DNA of 64,000 bases from Prevotella sp. (GTDB lineage Bacteria; Bacteroidota; Bacteroidia; Bacteroidales; Bacteroidaceae), in contig JAFSNR010000171.1 of NCBI GenBank assembly GCA_017443345.1, positions 17,192 to 81,191 on the forward strand, read 5' to 3'. The notes below the pieces were generated by a model that worked only from the letters and a program-made list of their open reading frames with translations, was not told the DNA's origin and ran no database searches. A program made the translations under genes and the position numbers. Positions 45,744 through 53,907 of the stretch are shown piece after piece (the stretch's first letter is position 1; every line of letters starts with the position of its first letter).

Positions 45744-46826
45744 TTACATTACCTTTTTAAGTGCATTAACAATTTCTTCGGGATCGGGAACGATACCACC
45801 CAGACGTCCGAACTGCTCTACGGGCACAGCGCCATTCACAGCAAGGCGAACATCCTGTACCATCTGTCCGGCATTGATCTCAGCTACGAGGATACCCTTT
45901 ACCTTCTTAGAGAGTGCAGCAATCTGCTTCTCGGGGAACGGGAACAGAGTGATAGGACGGAACAGACCTACCTTGATACCCTGCTCACGGGCAATCTCTA
46001 CACTCTTCTCAGCGATACGAGCTGCAGAACCGAAGGCTACGATTGCATACTCAGCATCGTCCATCAGCTGCTCCTCGAAGCGAACCTCGTTCTCCTGAAT
46101 CTTAGCATATTTCTCCTGAAGGGCGATGTTACGCTGCTCCATAATCTCTGGCTTCAGCTCCAGAGAGGTGATAACCACACGCTCACGATTCTTTGGCTTA
46201 CCAGTAGAAGCCCAAGGACACTGGGCAATCACCTCCTCGTCAGTACGACGGGGCTTGAATGGAGGCAGAACAACCTTCTCCATCATCTGACCAATCACAC
46301 CATCGCTCAGAATCATAGCAGGATTGCGATACTTGAATGCCAACTCGAAGGCCAAGTCAACGAAATCTGCCATCTCCTGAACAGAAGAAGGAGCCAGAAC
46401 AATCACCTTGTAGTCGCCATTACCACCACCACGGGTAGCCTGGAAATAGTCACCCTGTGAAGGCTGGATGGTTCCCAGACCGGGACCTCCACGCTGAACG
46501 TTCACAAACACACCTGGCACCTCGGCACCAGCCATATACGTGATACCCTCCTGCATCAGAGCGATACCAGGAGAACTTGAAGAGGTCATCGCACGCTTAC
46601 CGGCACCGGCAGCACCATAGACCATATAAATAGAGGCCAGCTCACTCTCAGCCTGAACCACCTGCATACCAGTGGTTTCCCAAGGCTTCAGCTCTGCCAA
46701 AGTCTCAATCACTTCACTCTGCGGAGTAATAGGATAGCCGAAATAGCCGTCGCATCCGCAACGAATAGCAGCATGGGCGATAGCCTCATTGCCTTTCATC
46801 AACACAACTTCCTTGTTTTCTGCCAT
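45744..46826 (-). CDS. vorB: 2-oxoacid:ferredoxin oxidoreductase, alpha subunit (VorB-like)
   Basis: A 360-aa subunit with the pyrimidine-binding domain (GNEAIAHAAIRCGCDGYFGYPITPQSE), the VYGAAGAGKRAMTSSSSPGIALMQEG stretch and a transketolase C-terminal-like domain ending near IVPDPEEIV. Proteins of this length and sequence in Bacteroidales are usually called 3-methyl-2-oxobutanoate dehydrogenase subunit VorB. The complex would interconvert branched-chain 2-oxo acids and acyl-CoAs with ferredoxin, either in amino acid breakdown or, in reverse, to make branched-chain precursors. The gene begins 3 bp after the ferredoxin-like gene. Confidence 0.86.
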   Translation of the reverse strand: MAENKEVVLMKGNEAIAHAAIRCGCDGYFGYPITPQSEVIETLAELKPWETTGMQVVQAESELASIYMVYGAAGAGKRAMTSSSSPGIALMQEGITYMAGAEVPGVFVNVQRGGPGLGTIQPSQGDYFQATRGGGNGDYKVIVLAPSSVQEMADFVDLAFELAFKYRNPAMILSDGVIGQMMEKVVLPPFKPRRTDEEVIAQCPWASTGKPKNRERVVITSLELKPEIMEQRNIALQEKYAKIQENEVRFEEQLMDDAEYAIVAFGSAARIAEKSVEIAREQGIKVGLFRPITLFPFPEKQIAALSKKVKGILVAEINAGQMVQDVRLAVNGAVPVEQFGRLGGIVPDPEEIVNALKKVM

Positions 46827-46829
46827 AGC

Positions 46830-47060
46830 TTATTCCTCCACTTTTTTACGATACACGGTGATACATCCATCCGGACAGACGATGCCACACGAAGCACAGC
46901 CTACACAGGCCTCCTCGTTGACAGCCTCTACGTATGGGTAGCCGTGAAGATTCACTTTGTTGGCCAGGGCGATAACCTTCTGGGGACAAGCGATGATGCA
47001 CAACTGGCATCCCTTACACCTCTCGGTATCTACCACAATGGCGCCTTTCATTTTTGCCAT
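46830..47060 (-). CDS. 2-oxoacid:ferredoxin oxidoreductase, delta (2x[4Fe-4S]) subunit
   Basis: A 76-aa ferredoxin-like protein with two cluster motifs, CKGCQLCIIACP and CVGCASCGIVCP. It passes electrons from the TPP site to free ferredoxin. Size, order and spacing fit the delta subunit of this enzyme class. It starts 16 bp after the small TPR gene. Confidence 0.93.
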   Translation of the reverse strand: MAKMKGAIVVDTERCKGCQLCIIACPQKVIALANKVNLHGYPYVEAVNEEACVGCASCGIVCPDGCITVYRKKVEE

Positions 47061-47076
47061 AACGTATTTGTTTTAT

Positions 47077-47259
47077 TTATGGGTTATACATATCCTTACA
47101 ATAGAAAGCCATGATGTCGTCGAGCATCTTCTTGGCTTCAACAGCAGGACTCTCAGGATCGAGTTCGATGGCCTGTATATAGGCATTGATGGCCTCATGC
47201 CACTGACCACGCTTGCGCGCCTCATTACCCTGATTATAATACTCTGCTGCAGTCATCAT
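47077..47259 (-). CDS. Small single-TPR protein
   Basis: About 60 aa from the ATG at 47259 (a second ATG follows directly); the longer frame needs a TTG at 47265. The sequence AAEYYNQGNEARKRGQWHEAINAYIQAIELDPES is one clear tetratricopeptide unit, followed by a short helix. It has no signal peptide and should be cytoplasmic. It sits between folD and the ferredoxin-like subunit, so it may assist assembly of the oxidoreductase; that is only a guess from position. Confidence 0.72.
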   Translation of the reverse strand: MMTAAEYYNQGNEARKRGQWHEAINAYIQAIELDPESPAVEAKKMLDDIMAFYCKDMYNP

Positions 47260-47296
47260 TATCAATTATCAATTGTCAATTATCAATTGTCAATTA
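47257..47296 (-). repeat. ATTGACAATTGATA tandem array between folD and the TPR gene
   Basis: On the minus strand ATTGACAATTGATA repeats with a 14-bp period, itself made of 7-bp half units. It starts at the folD stop (47294-47296) and ends at the TPR start, filling the whole gap. Confidence 0.88.
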
Positions 47297-48172
47297 CTTA
47301 TAGTATTCCTTCTTACCTGCTGCCAACGTATTCTTCATCAGCGAACAGATGGTCATGGGTCCTACACCACCAGGAACGGGGGTGATGAACGAGCACTTAG
47401 GTGCCACCTCGTCGAACTTCACATCGCCATTCAGACGGAAACCGCTCTTACGGGTAGCATCGGGCACTCGAGTAGTACCAACGTCGACTATCACAGCACC
47501 TTCCTTCACCATATCAGCCGTCACGAAGTCGGGCTGTCCGATAGCTGCGATGATGATATCAGCTGCACGACACTCATCCTTCAAAGTCTTTGAACGTGAG
47601 TGACATACGGTCACTGTGGCATCGCCATACTGCTTCTGCATCATGAGCTGAGCCATAGGCTTGCCAACAATGTTCGAACGTCCGAGAATAACACATTTCT
47701 TACCCGAGGTCTCGATGTTATAGCGCTTTAGCAGGGTGATAATACCCAGCGGTGTAGCTGAGATAAAACAAGGCAGTCCAATCGCCATGCGACCCACATT
47801 GATGGGATGGAAACCGTCGACATCCTTACGGTAGTCGATGGCCTCGATGATCTTCTGCTCGTCGATGTGTTTCGGTAACGGCAACTGCACGATGAAGCCA
47901 TCGACATCGCCATTGCGATTCAGGTTATCGACACAGGCCAACAGTTCTTCCTCAGTCACATCCTCCTCGAAACGAATCAAGGTGCTTTTGAAGCCACAAG
48001 CCTCGCACGCGAGTACCTTATTCTTTACATATGTTTCAGAACCACCATCATGACCCACCAATACGGCAGCCAGATGGGGCTGTTTGCCTCCCTTTGAAAC
48101 AATCTCTTTTACCTCTTCAGCAATCTCAGCCTTAATAGCCGCTGCTGTTGCCTTTCCATCTATCAGTTGCAT
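47294..48172 (-). CDS. folD: Bifunctional methylene-THF dehydrogenase / cyclohydrolase
   Basis: 293 aa from the ATG at 48172 ([14 protein letters not shown]); an in-frame TTG lies two codons earlier. Motifs of FolD are all present: the catalytic segment [16 protein letters not shown] with its Tyr and Lys, [13 protein letters not shown], the NADP-binding [14 protein letters not shown] and the C-terminal [18 protein letters not shown]. It makes 10-formyl-THF from 5,10-methylene-THF in the cytoplasm. It is a housekeeping gene lying between the TerB-like gene and the TPR/oxidoreductase genes. Confidence 0.96.
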   Translation of the reverse strand: MQLIDGKATAAAIKAEIAEEVKEIVSKGGKQPHLAAVLVGHDGGSETYVKNKVLACEACGFKSTLIRFEEDVTEEELLACVDNLNRNGDVDGFIVQLPLPKHIDEQKIIEAIDYRKDVDGFHPINVGRMAIGLPCFISATPLGIITLLKRYNIETSGKKCVILGRSNIVGKPMAQLMMQKQYGDATVTVCHSRSKTLKDECRAADIIIAAIGQPDFVTADMVKEGAVIVDVGTTRVPDATRKSGFRLNGDVKFDEVAPKCSFITPVPGGVGPMTICSLMKNTLAAGKKEYYK

Positions 48173-48179
48173 TCCCAAA

Positions 48180-48214
48180 ACTGTAAACCGTAAACTATAA
48201 ACTGTAAACTATCA
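48180..48214 (-). repeat. GTAAACT-type tandem array between the TerB-like gene and folD
   Basis: Variants of CTGTAAACTATAAA repeat with half units of 7 bp and reach the stop codon of the TerB-like gene (48212-48214). Confidence 0.82.
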
Positions 48215-48829
48215 CTTAATCCACTGCCATTCGTCCTTGGCCTTCTCAGGATCCAGATTCATCAGCGCATCCACATCCGTAGCCTTCATACCGATGTAGA
48301 CAGCTACTTCCTTCAGCGACTCGACCTCTTTATCTGAAATATTGGCATCTGACTTGATGATCAGAGCCAGCATCGACAGCATCTGATAGCGCAGATCCTC
48401 ACTCAAGGCACTGGCAATCTGACTACCACAGTCACCAATCAGCTGCAGGAAAGCCATCGGCTTACGAGCCTCCAGTTCATCGTGCTTAGCAATCAGTTTC
48501 TTCACCACGTCCATACCCTCGACCTCTGCTTCCTCGCTAAAGGTGCCACGCAGGAACTTACCCAAGAAATCATACTCCTCAGGCTCTACCTTACCATCGG
48601 CAATGACGATGTATGAAGCCATCGTGAGCATAGAGAACAGGAAGCTGTTGCGCAGGTTCTCGCGAACAGGACTGTTCACATTGAACATTTGACGGAACTC
48701 GTCTGAAATCACCACATTCTCCGCGGATAACTTTGTCTGAGGCTTCTCGGCCACATGCTCTGTCAATTCCTTCATCGGGCCTTCCTCGAAGAGTCCCTTC
48801 AGGTTGTCAATCCATTTACCAAATGCCAT
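48212..48829 (-). CDS. TerB-like protein (205 aa)
   Basis: No signal peptide. Two repeats of the TerB fold can be seen: IVIADGKVEPEEYDFLGKFL (about residues 75-94) and IKSDANISDKEVESLKEVAVYIGM (about 158-181), each with acidic residues that in TerB-family proteins bind metal. The name comes from tellurite resistance, but members of this broad family also act in stress response or envelope quality control, so no precise role is claimed. It lies between ffh and folD on the same strand with repeat-filled gaps on both sides. Confidence 0.75.
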   Translation of the reverse strand: MAFGKWIDNLKGLFEEGPMKELTEHVAEKPQTKLSAENVVISDEFRQMFNVNSPVRENLRNSFLFSMLTMASYIVIADGKVEPEEYDFLGKFLRGTFSEEAEVEGMDVVKKLIAKHDELEARKPMAFLQLIGDCGSQIASALSEDLRYQMLSMLALIIKSDANISDKEVESLKEVAVYIGMKATDVDALMNLDPEKAKDEWQWIK

Positions 48830-48832
48830 ATT

Positions 48833-48866
48833 ATTTAGTGTTTAGGGGTTAGGGGCTAGGGGTTAG
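48833..48866 (-). repeat. GGGGTTA tandem array between ffh and the TerB-like gene
   Basis: Plus-strand TTTAGGGGTTAGGGGCTAGG and following bases repeat with an 8-bp period and include the ffh stop (48863-48865). The sequence resembles the CTAACCCC stretch inside the GH2 gene. Confidence 0.85.
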
Positions 48867-50227
48867 AATTTCGGCATACCACCCTTCATGGCTTTCATGG
48901 CGTTGGCCATCTGAGCCATCTTCGATGAGTTCATGCCTGTTACCATACGCATCATCTTACGAGTCTGGTCGAACTGCTTCATCAGACGATTGACATCCTC
49001 CAGTTTCGTACCACTACCAGCGGCGATTCTACGACGACGACTCTGGTTGATGATATCAGGGTTGGCACGCTCCTTTGGTGTCATCGAGTTGATAATGGCC
49101 TCGATACCCTTGAAAGCATTATCGTCGATATCGAGATCCTTGATCTGCTTGCCCACACCAGGAATCATCGCAGCCAGGTCCTTCACGTTACCCATCTTCT
49201 TGATCTGCTGAATCTGACCCATGAAATCATCGAAGTCGAACTTGTTCTTGCGGATCTTTTTCTCCAGGCGCTTGGCCTCTTCCTCATCATACTGCTGTTG
49301 GGCGCGCTCTACCAGAGAAACAATATCACCCATTCCGAGAATACGGTCAGCCATACGGTCAGGATGGAACACATCGATAGCCTCCATCTTCTCACCTGTA
49401 CCTACGAACTTAATAGGCTTGGTTACAACCGTACGGATAGAGAGGGCTGCACCACCACGGGTATCACCATCAAGCTTCGTCAGGACAACGCCATCGAAAT
49501 CAAGACGATCATTAAACTCCTTAGCCGTGTTGACAGCATCCTGACCCGTCATCGAGTCAACCACGAAGAGCGTCTCATTGGGATGAATAGCATTCTTCAA
49601 ACTTTCAATCTCCTGCATCATCTCCTCGTCGACAGCCAGACGACCTGCGGTATCAATAATCACCACATCATTAGCCTTGGCCTTAGCCTCAAGGATGGCG
49701 TGGTTGGCAATCTCTATCACATTCTTGTTGTCTGGTTCTGAATAGACAGGCACACCTACACTCTCTCCCACCACATGCAACTGTTGGATAGCAGCAGGAC
49801 GGTATACGTCGCAAGCCACGAGCAACGGTTTCTTGTGGTTACGGGTTTTGAGCAAATTGGCGAGTTTTCCACTGAAAGTGGTCTTACCAGAACCCTGAAG
49901 ACCAGACATCAGGATGATGGCAGGAGCACCAGGACGTCCCTCAACCTTCAGTTCGGCAGCCTTACCACCCATGAGTTCAGCCAGTTCATCGTGAACGATC
50001 TTCACCATCAACTGACTGGGTTTCACAGCAGTAAGTACATTCATACCTAGAGCCTTCTGCTTCACGGTATCAGTAAACTGCTTGGCTACCTTGTAGTTAA
50101 CGTCGGCATCCAACAAGGCGCGGCGAACATCCTTTAGGGTCTCGGCCACATTGATCTCGGTGATCTTTCCCTCACCTTTCAGTATCTTAAACGATCTCTC
50201 TAGTCTGTCACTTAAATTCTCAAACAT
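48863..50227 (-). CDS. ffh: Signal recognition particle protein (SRP54 homologue)
   Basis: A 454-aa GTPase. The N-terminal four-helix bundle starts MFENLSDRLERSFKILKG. The G domain has GLQGSGKTTFSGKLA (G1), DTAGRL (G3), TKLDGDTRGGAAL (G4) and GTGEKMEAIDVFHPDRMADRILGMGD. The methionine-rich M domain from about residue 300 binds signal sequences and 4.5S RNA, with SRRRRIAAGSG and the RKMMRMVTGMNSSKMAQMANAMKAMKGGMPKF tail. It directs membrane proteins to the translocon. The length is normal. No 4.5S RNA was found in the window. Confidence 0.97.
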   Translation of the reverse strand: MFENLSDRLERSFKILKGEGKITEINVAETLKDVRRALLDADVNYKVAKQFTDTVKQKALGMNVLTAVKPSQLMVKIVHDELAELMGGKAAELKVEGRPGAPAIILMSGLQGSGKTTFSGKLANLLKTRNHKKPLLVACDVYRPAAIQQLHVVGESVGVPVYSEPDNKNVIEIANHAILEAKAKANDVVIIDTAGRLAVDEEMMQEIESLKNAIHPNETLFVVDSMTGQDAVNTAKEFNDRLDFDGVVLTKLDGDTRGGAALSIRTVVTKPIKFVGTGEKMEAIDVFHPDRMADRILGMGDIVSLVERAQQQYDEEEAKRLEKKIRKNKFDFDDFMGQIQQIKKMGNVKDLAAMIPGVGKQIKDLDIDDNAFKGIEAIINSMTPKERANPDIINQSRRRRIAAGSGTKLEDVNRLMKQFDQTRKMMRMVTGMNSSKMAQMANAMKAMKGGMPKF

Positions 50228-50258
50228 CTATAAACTATAAACTTTAAACTATCAACTA
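50226..50258 (-). repeat. TAAACTA-type tandem array between the AMP-ligase and ffh
   Basis: ATCTATAAACTATAAACTTT and the bases after it repeat with a period of about 7-10 bp. The array fills the gap and abuts the AMP-ligase TAG stop (50256-50258). Confidence 0.82.
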
Positions 50259-51989
50259 AACTACCTCATAGCCGAACTTCTCGCAGAGTTCAAGACTCAT
50301 CTCCTTTAGTTTGAACTTCTGGATCTTTCCAGAACCCGTCAATGGGAACTGGTCGATGAAGAAGACATACTTCGGAATCTTATAACGGGCAATCTTTCCA
50401 CGACAGAACAGCTGCACATCCTCAGGTGTCATCTTTACGCCCTCTTCGAGAATAATAAATGCACCTACGGCCTCACCATATTTCTTAGAAGGTACAGCAG
50501 CCACCTGCACGTCGCGGATGCCAGGCATGTGATAGAGGAATTCTTCGATCTCACGGGGATAGATGTTCTCACCACCACGGATAATCATATCCTTGATACG
50601 GCCCGTAATCTTATAGAATCCCTGTTCGTCCATCACGCCCAAATCACCAGAATGCAGATAGCCGTTCTTGTCGATAACCTCAGCGGTTGCTTCGGGGTTC
50701 TTATAGTAGCCCTTCATCACGTTGAAGCCCTTACAGCACATCTCACCTTGAACACCTACAGGACACTCCTCGCCCGTCTCTGGGTCGAGCACCTTCACTT
50801 CTACAAAGGGGTAGTCGCGACCTACGGTGGTGCAACGCTGTTCGAAGGTATCGTTCAGACAGGTCTGTGTCATACCTGGCGAACTTTCCGTCAAGCCATA
50901 GACGCTGGTGATAGTCATATACATCTTCTCTGAAACCTGCTTCATCAACTCCACAGGACAGAGACTGCCAGCCATGATACCCGTACGCAGACACGACACA
51001 TCGAACATCGAGAACATCGGATGGTTCAGTTCGGCGATAAACATCGTTGGCACACCGTAAAGGGCCGTACAACGTTCCTTATGCACGGAGGCCAATACGA
51101 CCAACGGATCAAACTTCTCGACCATCACCTCCGTACAGCCATGCGTCAGACAGTTCATTGTGGCCAGTACGACACCAAAGCAGTGGAACAAAGGTACACA
51201 TACGCAGAGCTTATCATCCTGCGTAAAGCCCATGTTCTCACCAGTGAAATAGCCATCATTGGCGATGTTATAGTGAGTGAGCATCACGCCCTTGGGGAAT
51301 CCGGTAGTACCGCTGGTGTACTGCATGTTCACCGTATCGTGGCAGCTGACGTTCTTTTTCATCTCCAGCAGCACCTCGTCCTCGATATTCTGTCCCAGCA
51401 GCAGCAGTTCGGCCGTATTAAACATACCGCGATATTTCTCCATACCGATATATACCACGTTCTTCAGGTATGGGAAACGTTCGCTGTTCAGATGGCCACG
51501 CTCACAATTCTTCAATTCGGGCAACATGGTATAGGTCATGTCCACATAGTTACAGTCCCATGTACCATCAGTGATGCAAAGCGTATGCATATCGGAGTCC
51601 TTACAAAGATACTCCAACTCGTTCTGTTTGTAGTTCGTATTTACCGTGACCAGCACTGCGCCGATTTTGGCGGTAGCATAAAGGAACGTCAACCAGTCGG
51701 GTACGTTAGTAGCCCAGATACCCACGTTAGAACCTTTCTTTACACCTATACTGATCAAGCCTTTGGCCAGATTATCCACGCGCTCATTGAACTTGCTCCA
51801 AGTGAAGCGAAGGTCACGATCACTATAGACGATATACTCCTTATCAGGCGTCGTCTCAGCCCAATGTTCCAACCACTGGCCCAATGTGCGCTCAGAAAGG
51901 GTATAGCCAGAACTTCCTGTCTCGGCAGGATATGTTCTATCAGGCAGTGGTCTGCCTGCCATATCTAATCTCACGTTACTCATGTTCAT
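50256..51989 (-). CDS. AMP-binding acyl-CoA synthetase
   Basis: A 577-aa ANL-superfamily ligase: it adenylates a carboxylic acid and transfers it to CoA. Motifs are the P-loop-like [18 protein letters not shown] (about residues 222-239), the hinge region [41 protein letters not shown], and the C-terminal catalytic Lys in [13 protein letters not shown]. Overall it looks like medium- or long-chain fatty-acyl-CoA synthetases (FadD-like), but the acid is not determined. It lies 7 bp after the XRE-cupin regulator, and this pair is common in Bacteroidales. Confidence 0.88.
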   Translation of the reverse strand: MNMSNVRLDMAGRPLPDRTYPAETGSSGYTLSERTLGQWLEHWAETTPDKEYIVYSDRDLRFTWSKFNERVDNLAKGLISIGVKKGSNVGIWATNVPDWLTFLYATAKIGAVLVTVNTNYKQNELEYLCKDSDMHTLCITDGTWDCNYVDMTYTMLPELKNCERGHLNSERFPYLKNVVYIGMEKYRGMFNTAELLLLGQNIEDEVLLEMKKNVSCHDTVNMQYTSGTTGFPKGVMLTHYNIANDGYFTGENMGFTQDDKLCVCVPLFHCFGVVLATMNCLTHGCTEVMVEKFDPLVVLASVHKERCTALYGVPTMFIAELNHPMFSMFDVSCLRTGIMAGSLCPVELMKQVSEKMYMTITSVYGLTESSPGMTQTCLNDTFEQRCTTVGRDYPFVEVKVLDPETGEECPVGVQGEMCCKGFNVMKGYYKNPEATAEVIDKNGYLHSGDLGVMDEQGFYKITGRIKDMIIRGGENIYPREIEEFLYHMPGIRDVQVAAVPSKKYGEAVGAFIILEEGVKMTPEDVQLFCRGKIARYKIPKYVFFIDQFPLTGSGKIQKFKLKEMSLELCEKFGYEVV

Positions 51990-51996
51990 GACTCAT

Positions 51997-52581
51997 TTAG
52001 AAGGGAATATAGATAAGAGCGAGAATCTTGGCTGACTTGCCAGGGGCACCATGCAGATGGTGCTTCACAATAGAATCATAATAGATGCTGTCGCCTTCCT
52101 TCAGCAAATACTTCTCCTTACCATATTCTACCTCTACTTCACCCTGCATCACATAGATAAACTCCTCACCCTCATGGGCTGAAAGCTTATAGTCGGGTGT
52201 AGTCTCGGGATTGATATCGATGATGAACGGCTCCATATGACGACCAGCCTTCTGCTGAGCCAACGGATGATACTCCATGTGCTTGCGGGCATCAGTAGCA
52301 TCATTGCTGAAACTGATACTGCTGTCACGTTCACGGTCTTCAGCACGACAAACAACTGGCCCCAGGGCATCATTGTCGTCCATAAAGGTTCCCAGTCGCA
52401 CACCTAGTGCACGGGCTATCTTGATCAACGGCCCTAATGAGGGCAGATTCTGGTCGGTCTCGATGGAGTTGATCTGGTCTACTGACAGACCACTACTCTC
52501 TGCAATCTCCTCTAAGGAGAGGTTCTTTGATTCTCTGATTCCCTTGATTTTGGAACCAATGAAAGTGTTGGTATTGGGCAT
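51997..52581 (-). CDS. XRE-family regulator with C-terminal cupin domain
   Basis: 194 aa from the ATG at 52581; the open frame extends upstream but without a matching N-terminus. Residues ~6-65 form a helix-turn-helix of the XRE type (IGSKIKGIRESKNLSLEEIAESSGLSVDQINSIE). Residues ~110-190 are a cupin barrel (HEGEEFIYVMQGEVEVEYGKEKYLLKEGDSIYYDSIVKHHL) that may sense a small ligand. It probably controls its own operon with the acyl-CoA ligase. A full-match promoter lies upstream at 52621-52652. Confidence 0.9.
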   Translation of the reverse strand: MPNTNTFIGSKIKGIRESKNLSLEEIAESSGLSVDQINSIETDQNLPSLGPLIKIARALGVRLGTFMDDNDALGPVVCRAEDRERDSSISFSNDATDARKHMEYHPLAQQKAGRHMEPFIIDINPETTPDYKLSAHEGEEFIYVMQGEVEVEYGKEKYLLKEGDSIYYDSIVKHHLHGAPGKSAKILALIYIPF

Positions 52582-52620
52582 AATTATATAAAAATTGATA
52601 TCGATATTAACTTTAGGCCG

Positions 52621-52652
52621 CAAAATTACAACAAAAAAACGAAACTCACAAA
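52621..52652 (-). promoter_or_regulatory. Candidate promoter of the XRE-cupin / acyl-CoA ligase operon
   Basis: TTTG (52649-52652), a 20-bp spacer and TAATTTTG (52621-52628) on the minus strand match the Bacteroidetes consensus. The regulator ATG is 40 bp downstream. Confidence 0.65.
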
Positions 52653-52712
52653 CTTTGAGCCTTGTTTTTGTTAATCTTCCCAAAAAAGCACTCCAATTTC
52701 AATTTTATTTTG

Positions 52713-52720
52713 TATCTTTG
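52713..52720 (+). promoter_or_regulatory. Candidate -7 element for the PIG-L/GH20 operon
   Basis: TATCTTTG on the plus strand, 41 bp before the PIG-L start, fits TAnnTTTG; the -33 part is not clear. It is back to back with the XRE-cupin promoter. Confidence 0.5.
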
Positions 52721-52761
52721 CCGAATAATCATTCATTACTACTAAAATACGATATTGCAAA

Positions 52762-53898
52762 ATGAATTTGAATCTAACATCTAACATCAAAATGCCTGAC
52801 CACGAGTTAAGGCGACAAGTGATTGATCTATGTAACAAGACAGGCAAGCCCCTGTTGAAACTCTCCACCAAGGATTACGTGGACAACGGACTGGGGCATC
52901 TGGTAGAACAATTCGACGGACAAGCCGGTCTGGTGAACATTGAAGTATTCAACGAGTTACAGCACACCATTACTGGATGGCCTGGTGGCAAACCCGATGT
53001 TGACGACACCACCCGACCTGAGAGAGCCAAGCCCTACCCCAAGCGCGTAGTTGTATTCTCCCCTCACCCCGATGATGACGTCATCTCCATGGGAGGTACC
53101 ATCCGACGACTGATGCAGCAGAAACACGATGTACACATAGCTTACGAGACATCAGGCAATATTGCTGTAGGTGACGAGGAAGTAAGGCGTTTCATGCATT
53201 TCATCAACGGCTTCAACACCATTTTTGCCAATGGCTCCGACGAAGTAATCAAACACTCTTATCAGGCAGTCAAGGCCTTTATCAAGAACAAGAAGGAGGG
53301 CGACCTCGACAATCAGCAGATTCTTCGTCTGAAAGGACTGATCCGCAGAGGAGAGGCCCGTCTGGCCTGTGAGTATAGTGGTATCGACAGTAAACACATC
53401 CACTTCCTCGACCTGCCCTTCTATGAGAGTGGTAAGATTGAGAAACTGCCCATGACTGAAAATGATGTCACACCTATTATCGAACTACTCTCAGAGATTC
53501 AGCCCCATCAGATCTACGTAGCTGCCGACCTCGCTGATCCCCATGGTACCCACCGCAAGTGTACTGATGCCGTGTTGGCTGCCATTGACGAGGAGAAAAA
53601 GGCTGGTGCAGAATGGTTGAAGGATTGTCGTGTATGGATGTACCGTGGTGCCTGGGCTGAATGGGATGTGGCAGATATTGAGATGTGTGTACCGATGAGT
53701 CCAGAGGAACTGCGTGAGAAACGAAATGCCATTTTGCGTCATCAGAGTCAGATGGAGAGTGCACCCTTCCTGGGCAACGATGAGCGACTGTTCTGGCAAC
53801 GTGCTGAGGACAGAAACCGTGACACAGCGAAGCGTTATGATGCACTCGGACTGGCCTGCTACGAGGCTATGGAGGCTTTTGTAGAATACCATTTTTAG
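52762..53898 (+). CDS. PIG-L family deacetylase, like the C-terminal half of Bacteroides NagB-PIG-L proteins
   Basis: A 378-aa cytoplasmic protein with the PIG-L zinc motifs HPDDD (residues 102-106) and DPHGTHRKC (259-267). Family members remove acetyl groups from N-acetylglucosamine-type sugars. From memory, Bacteroides proteins of about 660 aa fuse a glucosamine-6-phosphate deaminase (NagB) to this same region, including the linker around TGKP..LKL, HTITGWPGGKP and RPERA-PYPKRVVVFSPHPDDD. Here only a short N-terminal stub (MNLNLTSNI) resembling the NagB start is present, so the NagB part is missing. The neighbouring GH20 genes fit a role in GlcNAc use. Confidence 0.82.
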   Translation: MNLNLTSNIKMPDHELRRQVIDLCNKTGKPLLKLSTKDYVDNGLGHLVEQFDGQAGLVNIEVFNELQHTITGWPGGKPDVDDTTRPERAKPYPKRVVVFSPHPDDDVISMGGTIRRLMQQKHDVHIAYETSGNIAVGDEEVRRFMHFINGFNTIFANGSDEVIKHSYQAVKAFIKNKKEGDLDNQQILRLKGLIRRGEARLACEYSGIDSKHIHFLDLPFYESGKIEKLPMTENDVTPIIELLSEIQPHQIYVAADLADPHGTHRKCTDAVLAAIDEEKKAGAEWLKDCRVWMYRGAWAEWDVADIEMCVPMSPEELREKRNAILRHQSQMESAPFLGNDERLFWQRAEDRNRDTAKRYDALGLACYEAMEAFVEYHF

Positions 53899-53907
53899 TA
53901 AAAGTGT

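Noticed and set aside
47257-47296. Regulatory operator for the TPR/oxidoreductase genes
   Set aside because: The palindromic look comes from the AATTGACAATTGATA tandem repeat itself, like repeats in other gaps; no promoter was seen next to it.
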